Part shown: in pieces, positions 6,796-12,439 of the stretch
Position numbering within the stretch: the first letter of the stretch is position 1
Layout of the letters: each line of letters begins with the position of its first letter
Source: JADJLQ01 sp034439915
Lineage (GTDB): Bacteria > Bacteroidota > Bacteroidia > Chitinophagales > Saprospiraceae
Length of the DNA stretch: 12,439 nucleotides
Direction: 5' to 3'
NCBI GenBank assembly: GCA_034439915.1
Contig: JAWXBI010000197.1
Coordinates: forward strand, 1-12,439
Program-made: the position numbers and the translations under genes
Notes under the pieces: generated by a model
The model's database searches: none
Told to the model about the DNA's origin: nothing
What the model saw: the letters and a program-made list of their open reading frames with translations, nothing else

Positions 6796-7269
6796 TTATT
6801 TTAAATAGGCCGAATACATCCAAACTAGTTTTTCCTGCTCCCGGATATAATCGCTCATCAATGCATTAGTGCCTTCATCACCGGCATCCGCAGCCCGTTT
6901 TAATAATGATCTTTGTTTGACCAGGATGGTTTGAAACGCATCCACAATGATTTCTACTCCTTTATGGCCAGCAGAAACATTCCGCACACTTTTTATCGAA
7001 GAAGTATCTAAATAATCTTCAAACGTATGAAGAGGCGTAGCGCCCAAGGTCAGCACCCTTTCCGCCACTTCATCCACTTTTAATAAAAGATTGGTGTACA
7101 GTTCCTCAAACTTCAGATGCAATTCAAAAAATTTGTCTCCTTTGATGTTCCAATGCAAACCCCGCGTGTTTTGGTAGAAGATCATATAATTGGCCAACAG
7201 AATGTTTAACTGTTCTGCCAGTTGTTTGCTTTTGGTTTGATCCAGTCCGATATTGTTTTGTTTTACCAT
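6796..7269 (-). CDS. dps: Dps-family ferritin-like DNA-binding/iron-storage protein
   Basis: This 157-residue protein has the normal length for a Dps. The family forms dodecamers that oxidise iron(II) with hydrogen peroxide, store it as ferric mineral and protect DNA. The ferroxidase ligands are in place: His39 in RGLHWNIKG, His51 in ELHLKFEELY, Glu55, and Asp66 and Glu70 in KVDEVAERV. The spacings (12, 15 and 19 residues from the first or second His) match the family. The short N-terminus has only a few lysines, so DNA binding is uncertain. It is the last gene of the five-gene set, 15 nt after the OsmC-family stop. A TAATTTTG sequence lies in that gap but is too close to the start codon to be a convincing separate promoter. 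Oxidative-stress function fits its neighbours. Confidence 0.93.
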   Translation of the reverse strand: MVKQNNIGLDQTKSKQLAEQLNILLANYMIFYQNTRGLHWNIKGDKFFELHLKFEELYTNLLLKVDEVAERVLTLGATPLHTFEDYLDTSSIKSVRNVSAGHKGVEIIVDAFQTILVKQRSLLKRAADAGDEGTNALMSDYIREQEKLVWMYSAYLK

Positions 7270-7284
7270 AATCTTGCAAAATTA

Positions 7285-7749
7285 CTAGTCCTGAAGCTCA
7301 AGTTGATGGATCATTACGTTTGGGATCATCGTAATTTTTGATTTTACCGAATTGGAAATTAAACAGGCAGCTTCCGCTTTAACTAAGATCCGTCCGGCTT
7401 TTTCCCGGTCTTTTTCATCCACTATAGTCACGGTAGGTTCAAGTATAATTTCGGTCATCAGGTATTTTCCTTCGACTTGATCCAGTTTCCCCCGCGATTT
7501 ACAACTGAAATTTATAAATTCCAGTTTAGAATTTTCAGCAATAGCCAGAAAAGTTGTCATCAGGCAACTGCTCACAGCAGCGGTAAACAAATGTTCAGGA
7601 GACCAGATGCCCGGAATGCCTTTGGGGAATTCAGGCGGGGTAGCGACCTCGATACAACTGTCTGTATCCCGGTTTAATTCTGGAGAACACATGACCCCCT
7701 TGCGGGCTTCGTTCCAATTAACATGTACATTATAATAGTGCGCTTCCAT
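7285..7749 (-). CDS. OsmC-family peroxiredoxin-like protein
   Basis: I choose Met 7749, giving 154 residues starting MEAHYYNVHVNW. The frame stays open upstream to 7860, but that part overlaps the rhodanese gene and is not OsmC-like. The start leaves 4 nt after the rhodanese stop, typical of a tight operon. OsmC/Ohr proteins are homodimers that reduce organic hydroperoxides with two cysteines; some act on persulfides. Both cysteines are present: Cys62 in AAVSSCLMTTF and Cys129 in AEAACLISNSV, with Arg16 as a possible activating arginine. The segment GIWSPEHLFTAAVSSC (47-62) is the family hallmark. An additional Cys83 and Cys32 are not conserved features that I know of. The neighbours (rhodanese, Dps) support a role in thiol, sulfur or peroxide stress. 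Whether it is closer to OsmC, Ohr or the YhfA type cannot be decided by eye. Confidence 0.9.
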   Translation of the reverse strand: MEAHYYNVHVNWNEARKGVMCSPELNRDTDSCIEVATPPEFPKGIPGIWSPEHLFTAAVSSCLMTTFLAIAENSKLEFINFSCKSRGKLDQVEGKYLMTEIILEPTVTIVDEKDREKAGRILVKAEAACLISNSVKSKITMIPNVMIHQLELQD

Positions 7750-7753
7750 AAGG

Positions 7754-8065
7754 TTAAATTTGATTCTGCAAGCTATCCCAGGGGCCGCCATTATAGACCT
7801 CGGTATAACCAAATGATTTAAGTAAGTTTTTTGCAGAGGCACTGCGAAGTCCGGAGGCACAACAAGTGATGATTGGCCTGTTTTTATCTTTAAGTTTAGC
7901 CAGGTTATGGGCCACCTGATCTACTGAGATATTCACAGATCCCATGATGTGCCCGGCGTCATATTCGCTTTTACTGCGTACATCCAAAATAATGGCTCCT
8001 TTCCTCTTCAACTCAGCAAAGTCTGTTTTTTCCAGGCCGAAAATATTTTTAATCGTATTTAACAT
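7754..8065 (-). CDS. Single-domain rhodanese-like sulfurtransferase
   Basis: This is a 103-residue single rhodanese domain. These enzymes carry a persulfide on an active-site cysteine and pass sulfane sulfur to acceptors such as cyanide, thiols or other proteins. The catalytic loop is CCASGLRS (68-75), with Cys69 in the catalytic position; the adjacent Cys68 could form a disulfide or trisulfide with it. Other family marks are LDVRSKSEYDAGHIMGSVNI (27-46) and the C-terminal GYTEVYNGGPWDS (86-98). It has no signal peptide, so it is cytoplasmic. It lies 18 nt after the DUF6132 gene and 4 nt before the OsmC-family gene, so co-translation is likely. It probably handles sulfide- or thiosulfate-derived persulfide together with its neighbours; that pathway role is inferred from context. 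Confidence 0.92.
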   Translation of the reverse strand: MLNTIKNIFGLEKTDFAELKRKGAIILDVRSKSEYDAGHIMGSVNISVDQVAHNLAKLKDKNRPIITCCASGLRSASAKNLLKSFGYTEVYNGGPWDSLQNQI

Positions 8066-8083
8066 TTTAATTTATTTTAATTC

Positions 8084-8269
8084 TTATTTTTTATATCCAC
8101 TAAACAATAATCCGCCCATCACAGCACCGTATACCGTGCTATTTAATGGCTTAGAAGTAATCATACAGGTGCCGCTGGAGCAACCGATAAAATAGTAATA
8201 TAGATAACCCCCAATCGCTCCAACCACCATCCCGATGAGGGTGAGTTTATATTTGATGAGAAACTCCAT
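8084..8269 (-). CDS. DUF6132-family small membrane protein
   Basis: The 61 residues match what I know as DUF6132: a hydrophobic segment (about 9-28, LTLIGMVVGAIGGYLYYYFI), then the conserved IGCSSGTCMITSKPLNSTVYGAVMGG core, and a second short hydrophobic stretch to the C-terminus. Cys30 and Cys35 in GCSSGTC are the striking feature and could bind sulfur or metal, or form a disulfide at the membrane face. The function is unknown. The gene start overlaps the end of the DUF2892 gene by 23 nt in another frame, implying translational coupling. Its position between DUF2892 and rhodanese suggests a role in sulfur-compound passage or handling; this is inference only. Confidence 0.8.
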   Translation of the reverse strand: MEFLIKYKLTLIGMVVGAIGGYLYYYFIGCSSGTCMITSKPLNSTVYGAVMGGLLFSGYKK

Positions 8270-8477
8270 CGCGATCTGCTTTTTTTCTGGTGGTCATGCC
8301 AAGTATATAATATATCGGGCAAAAATTGATCATACTGGTCAATAAGAGAATACCTCCAACTGCCAGGAATGCGATACCCCAAAAGCCAGTCAGGACCTGG
8401 GTAAAATAAAGTACTGCAGCCAGGGCAGCAATAAACACCCGGATCATTCGATCGGTTGAATTCATATTTGGTTTCAT
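8247..8477 (-). CDS. DUF2892 (YgaP-type) inner-membrane protein
   Basis: This is a 76-residue protein with two membrane segments (about 13-30 and 33-50). It has the DUF2892 signature: N-x-x-DRMIRV near the start, GILLLTSMINFCPIYYILGM in the second half and a conserved Cys53 in FCPIY. The same domain is the membrane anchor of E. coli YgaP, where it is fused to a rhodanese. Here the two are separate genes of one operon, which suggests a functional link between them. Met5 (8465) is an alternative start. It is the first gene of the five-gene set, 60 bp downstream of the regulator gene, and lies behind the putative class II promoter at 8498-8544. Confidence 0.82.
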   Translation of the reverse strand: MKPNMNSTDRMIRVFIAALAAVLYFTQVLTGFWGIAFLAVGGILLLTSMINFCPIYYILGMTTRKKADRDGVSHQI

Positions 8478-8497
8478 ATTAATTTGTTTTGTTGATA

Positions 8498-8505
8498 CAA
8501 AATTA
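8498..8505 (-). promoter_or_regulatory. Putative Bacteroidota -7 element (TAATTTTG)
   Basis: On the minus strand this reads TAATTTTG, an exact fit to the Bacteroidota -7 consensus TAnnTTTG. It would place transcription start near 8493, about 16 nt before the DUF2892 start codon. No good -33 TTTG box is present, as expected for a promoter that needs an activator. Confidence 0.5.
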
Positions 8506-8524
8506 CCAGGAGGCCAAGCCGAAG

Positions 8525-8544
8525 TCTGTGATCCATGTTACAGA
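8525..8544. promoter_or_regulatory. CRP-like palindromic operator
   Basis: TCTGTGATCCATGTTACAGA is a 20-bp near-perfect palindrome with half sites TGTGA and TTACA separated by 6 bp, one mismatch from the CRP box TGTGA-N6-TCACA. Its centre (8534.5) is 33 bp from the centre of the TAATTTTG element, about -41.5 relative to the inferred start site, the class II activation position. It overlaps the last codon (stop) of the adjacent Crp/Fnr gene, whose recognition helix (REAVSR) could read it. Confidence 0.5.
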
Positions 8545-9161
8545 AGGGTAATTTTATTTCTGGACAGGATAATCAGCTTTTCATTTTCCATTTGTTTTAA
8601 TACTCTGCTGACCGCTTCCCGGGTGATACCTAAGTCATCCGCCAACTGCTGATGAGTGACTGTGATTTCTTTGGTTCCTACCAATTTCGATTTTTGGTCC
8701 AGCCAATGTTCCAGCCGTTCATCCAGTTTTTTAAAAGCTACGGCATTCACTACCTCAAGCAATTCTTCAAATCGCTTTTGATATAAATTAAAAATAAAAT
8801 CGGCCCACTCCGGAAACTGCCGGATCCACGCACCAGCCTTGCCCACCGGGATCAATAACACTTCTGCATCTTCTTCCACTATGGCCTTGACCTTACTGGT
8901 GTCATTGTGGATACCGGCCAGGAAAGACATGATACAGCTTTCACCGGGTTTGATATAATACAGAAGCATCTCCTTACCCTCCTCGTCTGTACGTATCACT
9001 TTGATATTTCCAGATAATACAATCGGGATAGACCGGATATAAGCGTGGACGTTCAGGATCACAGTTCCTGCCGAAAATGTCTTTACCTCTCCTGCAGTAA
9101 AAGCTTCTTTATTTAACAGGGTATGGAACAAATTAAAAAGCGGGGTTTCTGTATCAACCAT
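8538..9161 (-). CDS. Crp/Fnr-family transcriptional regulator
   Basis: This 207-residue protein has an N-terminal cyclic-nucleotide-binding-like beta-roll (about 20-115), a dimerisation helix (about 118-155) and a C-terminal winged helix-turn-helix with THQQLADDLGITREAVSRVL (169-188). The recognition helix has Glu182, Ser185 and Arg186 preceded by Arg181, between the CRP type (RETVGR) and the FNR type (ETISR). The N-terminal cysteine cluster of FNR is absent, so it does not hold that type of Fe-S cluster. The only cysteine visible is Cys76 in GESCIMSF, a position often kept in Bacteroidota relatives, which could be a thiol or persulfide sensor. The cAMP phosphate-binding pattern is not clearly present. 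It lies immediately upstream of the DUF2892-to-Dps genes on the same strand and probably controls them. A 6-bp inverted repeat CCTGAC/GTCAGG (9208-9223) lies before its own start. Confidence 0.9.
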   Translation of the reverse strand: MVDTETPLFNLFHTLLNKEAFTAGEVKTFSAGTVILNVHAYIRSIPIVLSGNIKVIRTDEEGKEMLLYYIKPGESCIMSFLAGIHNDTSKVKAIVEEDAEVLLIPVGKAGAWIRQFPEWADFIFNLYQKRFEELLEVVNAVAFKKLDERLEHWLDQKSKLVGTKEITVTHQQLADDLGITREAVSRVLKQMENEKLIILSRNKITLL

Positions 9162-9440
9162 AGGAAATCCAATTGGGGTAAAGATCGACGATTTCTTATA
9201 CGAATTACCTGACCACTGTCAGGGTCTGTGCTGATGGAAACACATTAACTCTAATTCGAATCTATGACCGAAGTGTTTCCCATTTGTATACTATGTGAAT
9301 TAAATCTACGCTACGCTGTTCCTATGTGTCTACGCCTCCGTCTGTGGTTCATAAAAAAATATACCACATAGAACATAGAGCACAGCATAGCGTAGAATGA
9401 CACATAGATCACTTTTACTCATTGTACATTAACTATGCGT
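9162..9440. other. Intergenic interval with hairpins and ACACATAG repeats
   Basis: No gene is visible. The right part (9306-9460) consists of CACATAG-type repeats in inverted orientation. The left part has two small inverted repeats: CCTGAC/GTCAGG (9208-9223), a possible operator 47-62 nt before the regulator start, and GGAAACAC/GTGTTTCC (9236-9243 with 9273-9280). No match to the missing end of the neighbouring barrel gene was found here. Confidence 0.5.
9208..9223. promoter_or_regulatory. Small inverted repeat upstream of the Crp/Fnr gene
   Basis: CCTGAC and GTCAGG are perfect complements around CACT. The position shortly upstream of the regulator start would suit an operator, but six-base arms occur by chance, and the sequence differs from the CRP-like palindrome at 8525-8544. 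Confidence 0.2.
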
Positions 9441-9460
9441 CTATGTGTCTATGTGGTTAA
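9306..9460. repeat. ACACATAG-type dispersed repeat in inverted arrangement
   Basis: CTACGCTACGCTG (9306-9318) pairs with CAGCATAGCGTAG (9383-9395) with one mismatch. ACCACATAG (9363-9371) pairs with CTATGTGGT (9449-9457). Words such as CTATGTGTCTATGTGG show short internal periodicity. The same type of repeat occurs at 1153-1197. The right end runs into the barrel gene and supplies its last codons and stop. Confidence 0.65.
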
Positions 9461-11456
9461 GGAAACGATCGGAAGAAGTGAGGTTGACCGGGACCTGGAC
9501 CGTGACATTGTCTTCTGCAGGCAATTGAGGGAATACATCTTTAAAACGCGATAAGACGACCGAATGATTTTGAATTGTTCTGCTGTAGGCAAAGGTAAGG
9601 TTGAGGGATTTCCGGGTATATCCCAGTTCATAATTCCAGGTAAATTGGGGTAGGAGGACCGGGTTTCCGGTAGAATAGGTAGTCACATCGATGAGAAACA
9701 GAAAAGGGTTTAAAGACGAATACCCCGGGCGGTCTATACGGCGACTGACGGATAAACTCAGGGTCTGTATTTTATCCAATTTGTAATTCAGAAAAGCGCT
9801 GGGAAACATTTGAAAATACGAAGAATCGAATTTGATATTTCCTTTTTCCTGCCGGGTATCAATATCCGTTTGTTCACCGCGGCGCCCGATCAATAAGCTG
9901 GATTTTTTAAATTCTTTACTAAAATTAAGATAACCGGCATTATTGTATTCTTTATAATAAAAACGGTTGGTTTTGGATTCATCGACCGAGATTTCGAGGC
10001 CGTTTTTTTCAAAAAATTTTGCATCCTGGTCCGAAGACACTAAAGACGTTTTGAATCCTGCTTCCCATTTCATCGATGGGCTGATCGGATGGGTATAGTC
10101 TGCTTTGGCTGTGATAAAATCCAACAATCCTTCCTGGATACCCAATAAGGTATAATCCGGTTTAAGCACCGAACCATTGAGTTGATAATATTTGGTGGAA
10201 TTGATGGAGGTACCCAGCGTGGAATAAAGCCCGTAATCCACGTCAGCCGTGATTTCCCTGCCTGTGCTGTCGAGCGTACGTTTAAAATTGATATTGACCA
10301 CTACATTATTATTTTGATTATGGTTGTCGGTACTGGTATTGAAAGTAAAAATGGGATTGCGGATTTTATCAAAGACGATAGAAGAGTTCCGGTTAAACGG
10401 TTCTATGGTGCTGAGGTTACTGGTTAATGAAAACCCCAAAATGGTTTTGGCATTAGGCGAATAGTCTGTACCGAGACGGATGGTATGAAAGTTGACCGGA
10501 ATTTTGGTAAAATTATCTTTCTCGTCTTTGCCGTTGAACGCATTATTGTCGTAAAAATTGCGGTCAAGCAATAGGTGGTTCAATCCCATCCGGTATCCAT
10601 AATTATAATTGCCAAATAGGTTTATTTTTTTATCCCGGTAATTTAAATTGATGCCTCCATTGGCCTTAGGATATACTCCTTGACCATATCCCAAAGAATA
10701 CGAACCGTTGTAACCCAGGCTTTGGTCCCTTTTCATTTTGATATCAATGATCCCCGAATTTCCTGCAGCATCATATCGGGCGGAAGGATTGGTGATCAGG
10801 TCGATCCTTTCTATGGCCCCAGCCGGTAAGCCTCTTAAAAAATTGACCAGGTCTGCACCACTCATCGGTGAAGGTTTGCCGTCAATCATGATGATGACCC
10901 CGCTGCGGCCTCTCATAGATATATTGTCATTGGGGTCGATCAATACTCCCGGTGAGCGTTCGAGGACATCAAAAGCAGAGCTGCCTGCACTGATAATGCT
11001 GTTGTCTACATTTACGATTAATCGGTCGAGGCGGCGCTCAATAAAAGGTTTTTGAGCACTAACCGTATCCGCCTCAAGATTAATACCCTGATCACCCAGA
11101 TTAATGGTCCCCAGGTAAAGGGCAGGATGGGTGGCATTAAGTTTGAAGCCGGCGGTATACACCGGTTTATAACCCAACAAGGTTATTTTTGCAAAATAAT
11201 TTCCCGCCACAAAACCACTAAATTCTTTGATTAAACCCGCATGGTCTGTGATATCACCCTTGACAAAAACCGAATCTTCCTGCCGGTATACCAGAACATT
11301 GGCTCCTTCGACGGGATTGAGTTTTTCATCCTGGACTTTCAGGGACAGCTTGAAATCCTGCTGGCCGTTAGAATTGAATGGAATCAATAAAATAAAGAGG
11401 CACCCGAATATTTTATTCAATTTATTGAGATAAGGAATACAGAAAAGCAGAACCAT
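9441..11456 (-). CDS. 3'-truncated outer-membrane beta-barrel (TonB-receptor-like) protein
   Basis: This 671-residue protein has a signal peptide (about 1-32, IFGCLFILLIPFNSNGQQ), a carboxypeptidase-regulatory-like beta-sandwich (about 35-118), a plug domain (about 130-242, with MRGRSGVIIMIDGKP at 181-195 and NPSARYDAAGNSGIIDIKMK at 223-242) and then a Bacteroidota outer-membrane barrel. Late motifs RRIDRPGYSSLNPF and TGNPVLLPQFTWNYELGYT are typical of the OMP_b-brl_3 type, where a further 110-150 residues of barrel usually follow. Here the protein ends after TSSDRF with LNHIDT and a stop, and those codons are the ACCACATAGACACATAG dispersed repeat (9441-9461). The final strands and C-terminal sorting residue are therefore missing, and the gene is probably a recent pseudogene, although the remaining frame is intact. 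No ligand can be inferred; no SusD partner is adjacent. Confidence 0.85.
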   Translation of the reverse strand: MVLLFCIPYLNKLNKIFGCLFILLIPFNSNGQQDFKLSLKVQDEKLNPVEGANVLVYRQEDSVFVKGDITDHAGLIKEFSGFVAGNYFAKITLLGYKPVYTAGFKLNATHPALYLGTINLGDQGINLEADTVSAQKPFIERRLDRLIVNVDNSIISAGSSAFDVLERSPGVLIDPNDNISMRGRSGVIIMIDGKPSPMSGADLVNFLRGLPAGAIERIDLITNPSARYDAAGNSGIIDIKMKRDQSLGYNGSYSLGYGQGVYPKANGGINLNYRDKKINLFGNYNYGYRMGLNHLLLDRNFYDNNAFNGKDEKDNFTKIPVNFHTIRLGTDYSPNAKTILGFSLTSNLSTIEPFNRNSSIVFDKIRNPIFTFNTSTDNHNQNNNVVVNINFKRTLDSTGREITADVDYGLYSTLGTSINSTKYYQLNGSVLKPDYTLLGIQEGLLDFITAKADYTHPISPSMKWEAGFKTSLVSSDQDAKFFEKNGLEISVDESKTNRFYYKEYNNAGYLNFSKEFKKSSLLIGRRGEQTDIDTRQEKGNIKFDSSYFQMFPSAFLNYKLDKIQTLSLSVSRRIDRPGYSSLNPFLFLIDVTTYSTGNPVLLPQFTWNYELGYTRKSLNLTFAYSRTIQNHSVVLSRFKDVFPQLPAEDNVTVQVPVNLTSSDRFLNHIDT

Positions 11457-11559
11457 GGCAGACTTTGGATTTGGTTTAATTAAGGGTCAGGAAAGTCGAT
11501 ATGCTACGGAATCCTGGTTGGATCCGAGGGCAAAATAAACGGATTGAATGGGGATATGA

Positions 11560-11578
11560 TTCCCCCAGATCGGGGGAA
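11560..11578. repeat. 7-bp stem TTCCCCC/GGGGGAA
   Basis: This is a perfect 7-bp inverted repeat with a 5-nt loop (AGATC), 8 bp left of the stronger 16-bp stem. The two together form a double hairpin about 105-165 bp upstream of the barrel gene start. Confidence 0.5.
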
Positions 11579-11586
11579 ATCCTGAT

Positions 11587-11623
11587 TTAACCCAATTTTT
11601 GCCGACTGCAAAAATTGGGTTAA
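11587..11623. repeat. Perfect 16-bp stem-loop upstream of the barrel gene
   Basis: TTAACCCAATTTTTGC (11587-11602) and GCAAAAATTGGGTTAA (11608-11623) are exact complements around the loop CGACT. Pairing extends three more bases (GAT/ATC) past one bulged T. No T-run follows on the minus strand and the nearest upstream gene ends about 300 nt away, so it is not a typical terminator. An operator or a structured leader is possible. Confidence 0.7.
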
Positions 11624-11929
11624 TCGGATAAGATATTTCAATAAACTTTACAAAAAACCTTAGGTATGACAGAGCGTACCTACAGCACGCCTTATTTACC
11701 CTTACGTGTTTTTACCTATAGTAAATCCCTACGGGATAGAAGGATTTATTAAATTTTATAACTGAAGTTTGTAAAACAATATTCAGAACCGCCTATGTAC
11801 AGGCCTCGCTGGCTTGAGAAAATTTTTTAGATACTTTACGGGGTGGATACTTTGCAAGAGCTGCACCAGCAATGCGTAAAGTTAGTTGGTAAACTCTACA
11901 AGTTGTTTGTATTTGAATTCTGGGTTGAA

Positions 11930-12217
11930 TTAACTGAGCAGCCGTTGCACAATGGTCGTCCATTCCTCATCCAAAGTCAGCTTTGAGCTTATAGCCCCGG
12001 CACTACGGTACCAATAATCGGCATTCCATTGGTCCCCTTCCTTTCGATGCAGGTAGGCATGAATTTCAGCCGCAGACGAATCTTGGATATCCTGGATGAT
12101 CATATGGGCCTGCCTCCAATCCCCTTTGCCATCGTACCATAAGGCAGTCAGATGCGGGCTGATGGTGACAGGAGGCAAAGCTTCCTTCAGGCTGTTTTTA
12201 TATTCTTCAAAATCCAT
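11930..12217 (-). CDS. Conserved small protein of unknown function
   Basis: This is a 95-residue soluble protein without signal peptide or membrane segment. It has the blocks LWYDGKGDW (26-34), HAYLHRKEGD (53-62) and YWYRSAG (68-74). I recognise this pattern from a widespread uncharacterised family found in several phyla, but no function is known to me. The aromatic and charged residues, and a helical layout with repeating W/A/H positions, recall a short helix-turn-helix repeat fold such as one or two TPR-like hairpins; this is weak inference. The start at 12217 fits the family N-terminus (MDFEEYKNSLKEALPP). A TAAATTTG element at 12244-12251 would give a leader of about 22 nt. The nearest gene downstream is 470 bp away, so it is probably a single transcription unit. 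Confidence 0.75.
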   Translation of the reverse strand: MDFEEYKNSLKEALPPVTISPHLTALWYDGKGDWRQAHMIIQDIQDSSAAEIHAYLHRKEGDQWNADYWYRSAGAISSKLTLDEEWTTIVQRLLS

Positions 12218-12243
12218 GGAAAAGGAGATAAAATGACTTCCAT

Positions 12244-12251
12244 CAAATTTA
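12244..12251 (-). promoter_or_regulatory. Putative -7 promoter element (TAAATTTG)
   Basis: On the minus strand this reads TAAATTTG, matching TAnnTTTG. A TTTC about 19 bp further upstream is a near match to the -33 TTTG box. Predicted start is about 12239, giving a leader of about 22 nt to the small protein gene. Confidence 0.35.
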
Positions 12252-12284
12252 ATTCAATTTTATCTACCTCGAAATTCCAGCTCA

Positions 12285-12439
12285 ATGGTTTCAAAACAAA
12301 CCCATGGTTTCAATCCAGCCCAATCATTTCAACACCAACATGGTTTCAATCAAACCCATGGTTTCAATCCAGCCCAATGATTTCAACACTAACATGGTTT
12401 CAATCAAACCCATGGTTTCAATCAAACCCATGGTTTCAA
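12285..12439. repeat. Tandem repeat array, ~18-bp unit in a 54-bp higher-order period, cut by the window edge
   Basis: Nine units starting ATGGTTTCAA or a variant run to the last base, with lengths 19, 19, 17, 18, 19, 17, 18, 18 and a partial 10. Units 2-4 (12304-12357) and 5-7 (12358-12411) form two 54-bp blocks with only two differences. The base unit is ATGGTTTCAATCAAACCC, and each junction AAACC-CAT-GGTTT is itself a small palindrome. On the plus strand a frame from 12304 is open to the edge (repeating MVSIKP, MVSIQP). On the minus strand a frame entering from the edge stays open until a TGA at 12324 (repeating GLIETM). Because 54 is divisible by three, either could be coding; neither is claimed. 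Confidence 0.9.

Larger units (their letters stand above)
11457..11929. other. Intergenic interval with several hairpins
   Basis: These 473 bases contain no recognisable gene. Inverted repeats are TTCCCCC/GGGGGAA (11560-11578), a strong 16-bp stem (11587-11623), TAAATCCCT/AAGGATTTA (about 11720-11750) and ACTTTACG/CGTAAAGT (11833-11840 with 11875-11882). The segment around ATCCCTACGGGAT resembles intergenic palindromes common in Bacteroidota. It lies upstream of the barrel gene, so some of these may be regulatory. No TAnnTTTG promoter was found close to the barrel start. Confidence 0.5.

Noticed and set aside
7277..7284. TAATTTTG as a separate promoter for dps
   Set aside because: The inferred start site would be only about 3 nt before the start codon and no -33 box is present; co-transcription with the OsmC-family gene is simpler.
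7750..7860. N-terminal extension of the OsmC-family frame
   Set aside because: These 37 codons overlap the rhodanese gene, read as the out-of-frame shadow of it, and the OsmC domain starts naturally at the Met encoded at 7749.
9236..9280. Hairpin GGAAACAC/GTGTTTCC as terminator of the barrel gene
   Set aside because: The loop is 29 nt long and there is no T-run; the 8-bp arms could be chance.
9162..9440. Remaining C-terminal part of the barrel protein beyond its stop
   Set aside because: I found no barrel-like reading in any minus-strand frame of this interval; it consists of repeats and AT-rich sequence.
12285..12439. CRISPR array at the right edge
   Set aside because: Units are 17-19 bp, contiguous and without unique spacers; this is a tandem repeat, not repeat-spacer alternation.

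Overview
The window looks like a chromosomal segment of a Bacteroidota bacterium. A Saprospiria- or Chitinophagia-like lineage is my guess, but no marker gene here settles it. The reasons are an outer-membrane beta-barrel protein of the Bacteroidota CarboxypepD-regulatory/plug type, a DUF1080 protein, small DUF6132 and DUF2892 membrane proteins, the near absence of Shine-Dalgarno sequences, and TAnnTTTG-type -7 promoter elements. All genes but the first lie on the minus strand.

Layout. 139-792 (+) encodes an L-2-amino-thiazoline-4-carboxylate hydrolase-family protein. 793-1337 is non-coding, with a possible protein remnant. 1338-3083 (-) is a secreted M14 zinc carboxypeptidase. 3406-5043 (-) is its paralog, in which every zinc-binding and catalytic position has been replaced. 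5072-5304 holds a two-copy 124-bp repeat that runs into the stop codon of a DUF1080 protein (5302-5943, -). 5944-6795 carries a truncated DUF1801-like gene end and a cluster of long repeats with a perfect 24-bp hairpin. 6796-8477 (-) is a compact five-gene set, in transcription order DUF2892 membrane protein, DUF6132 membrane protein, rhodanese, OsmC-family protein and Dps. A Crp/Fnr-family regulator (8538-9161, -) lies directly upstream of it. 9441-11456 (-) is an outer-membrane barrel gene that has lost its 3' end to a dispersed repeat. 11457-11929 holds only hairpins. 11930-12217 (-) encodes a conserved small protein of unknown function. The right edge is an 18-bp/54-bp tandem repeat running out of the window.

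How the genes work together. The best-supported functional unit is 6796-9161. A Crp/Fnr regulator without the FNR iron-sulfur cysteines sits next to a tight operon of sulfur-handling (rhodanese, two small Cys-containing membrane proteins), peroxide/thiol (OsmC) and iron/oxidative-stress (Dps) genes. A 20-bp palindrome resembling a CRP box is centred about 41.5 bp upstream of the start site predicted from a TAATTTTG -7 element. This suggests class II activation of a sulfide/persulfide or oxidative stress operon. The second notable unit is the M14 active/inactive pair, which shares a secreted architecture and inserted Asp-rich loops.

A recurrent theme is that gene 3' ends meet dispersed repeats: the barrel gene, the DUF1080 gene and the DUF1801-like fragment. 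All functional statements come from reading the sequence and from family knowledge; no database search was possible.
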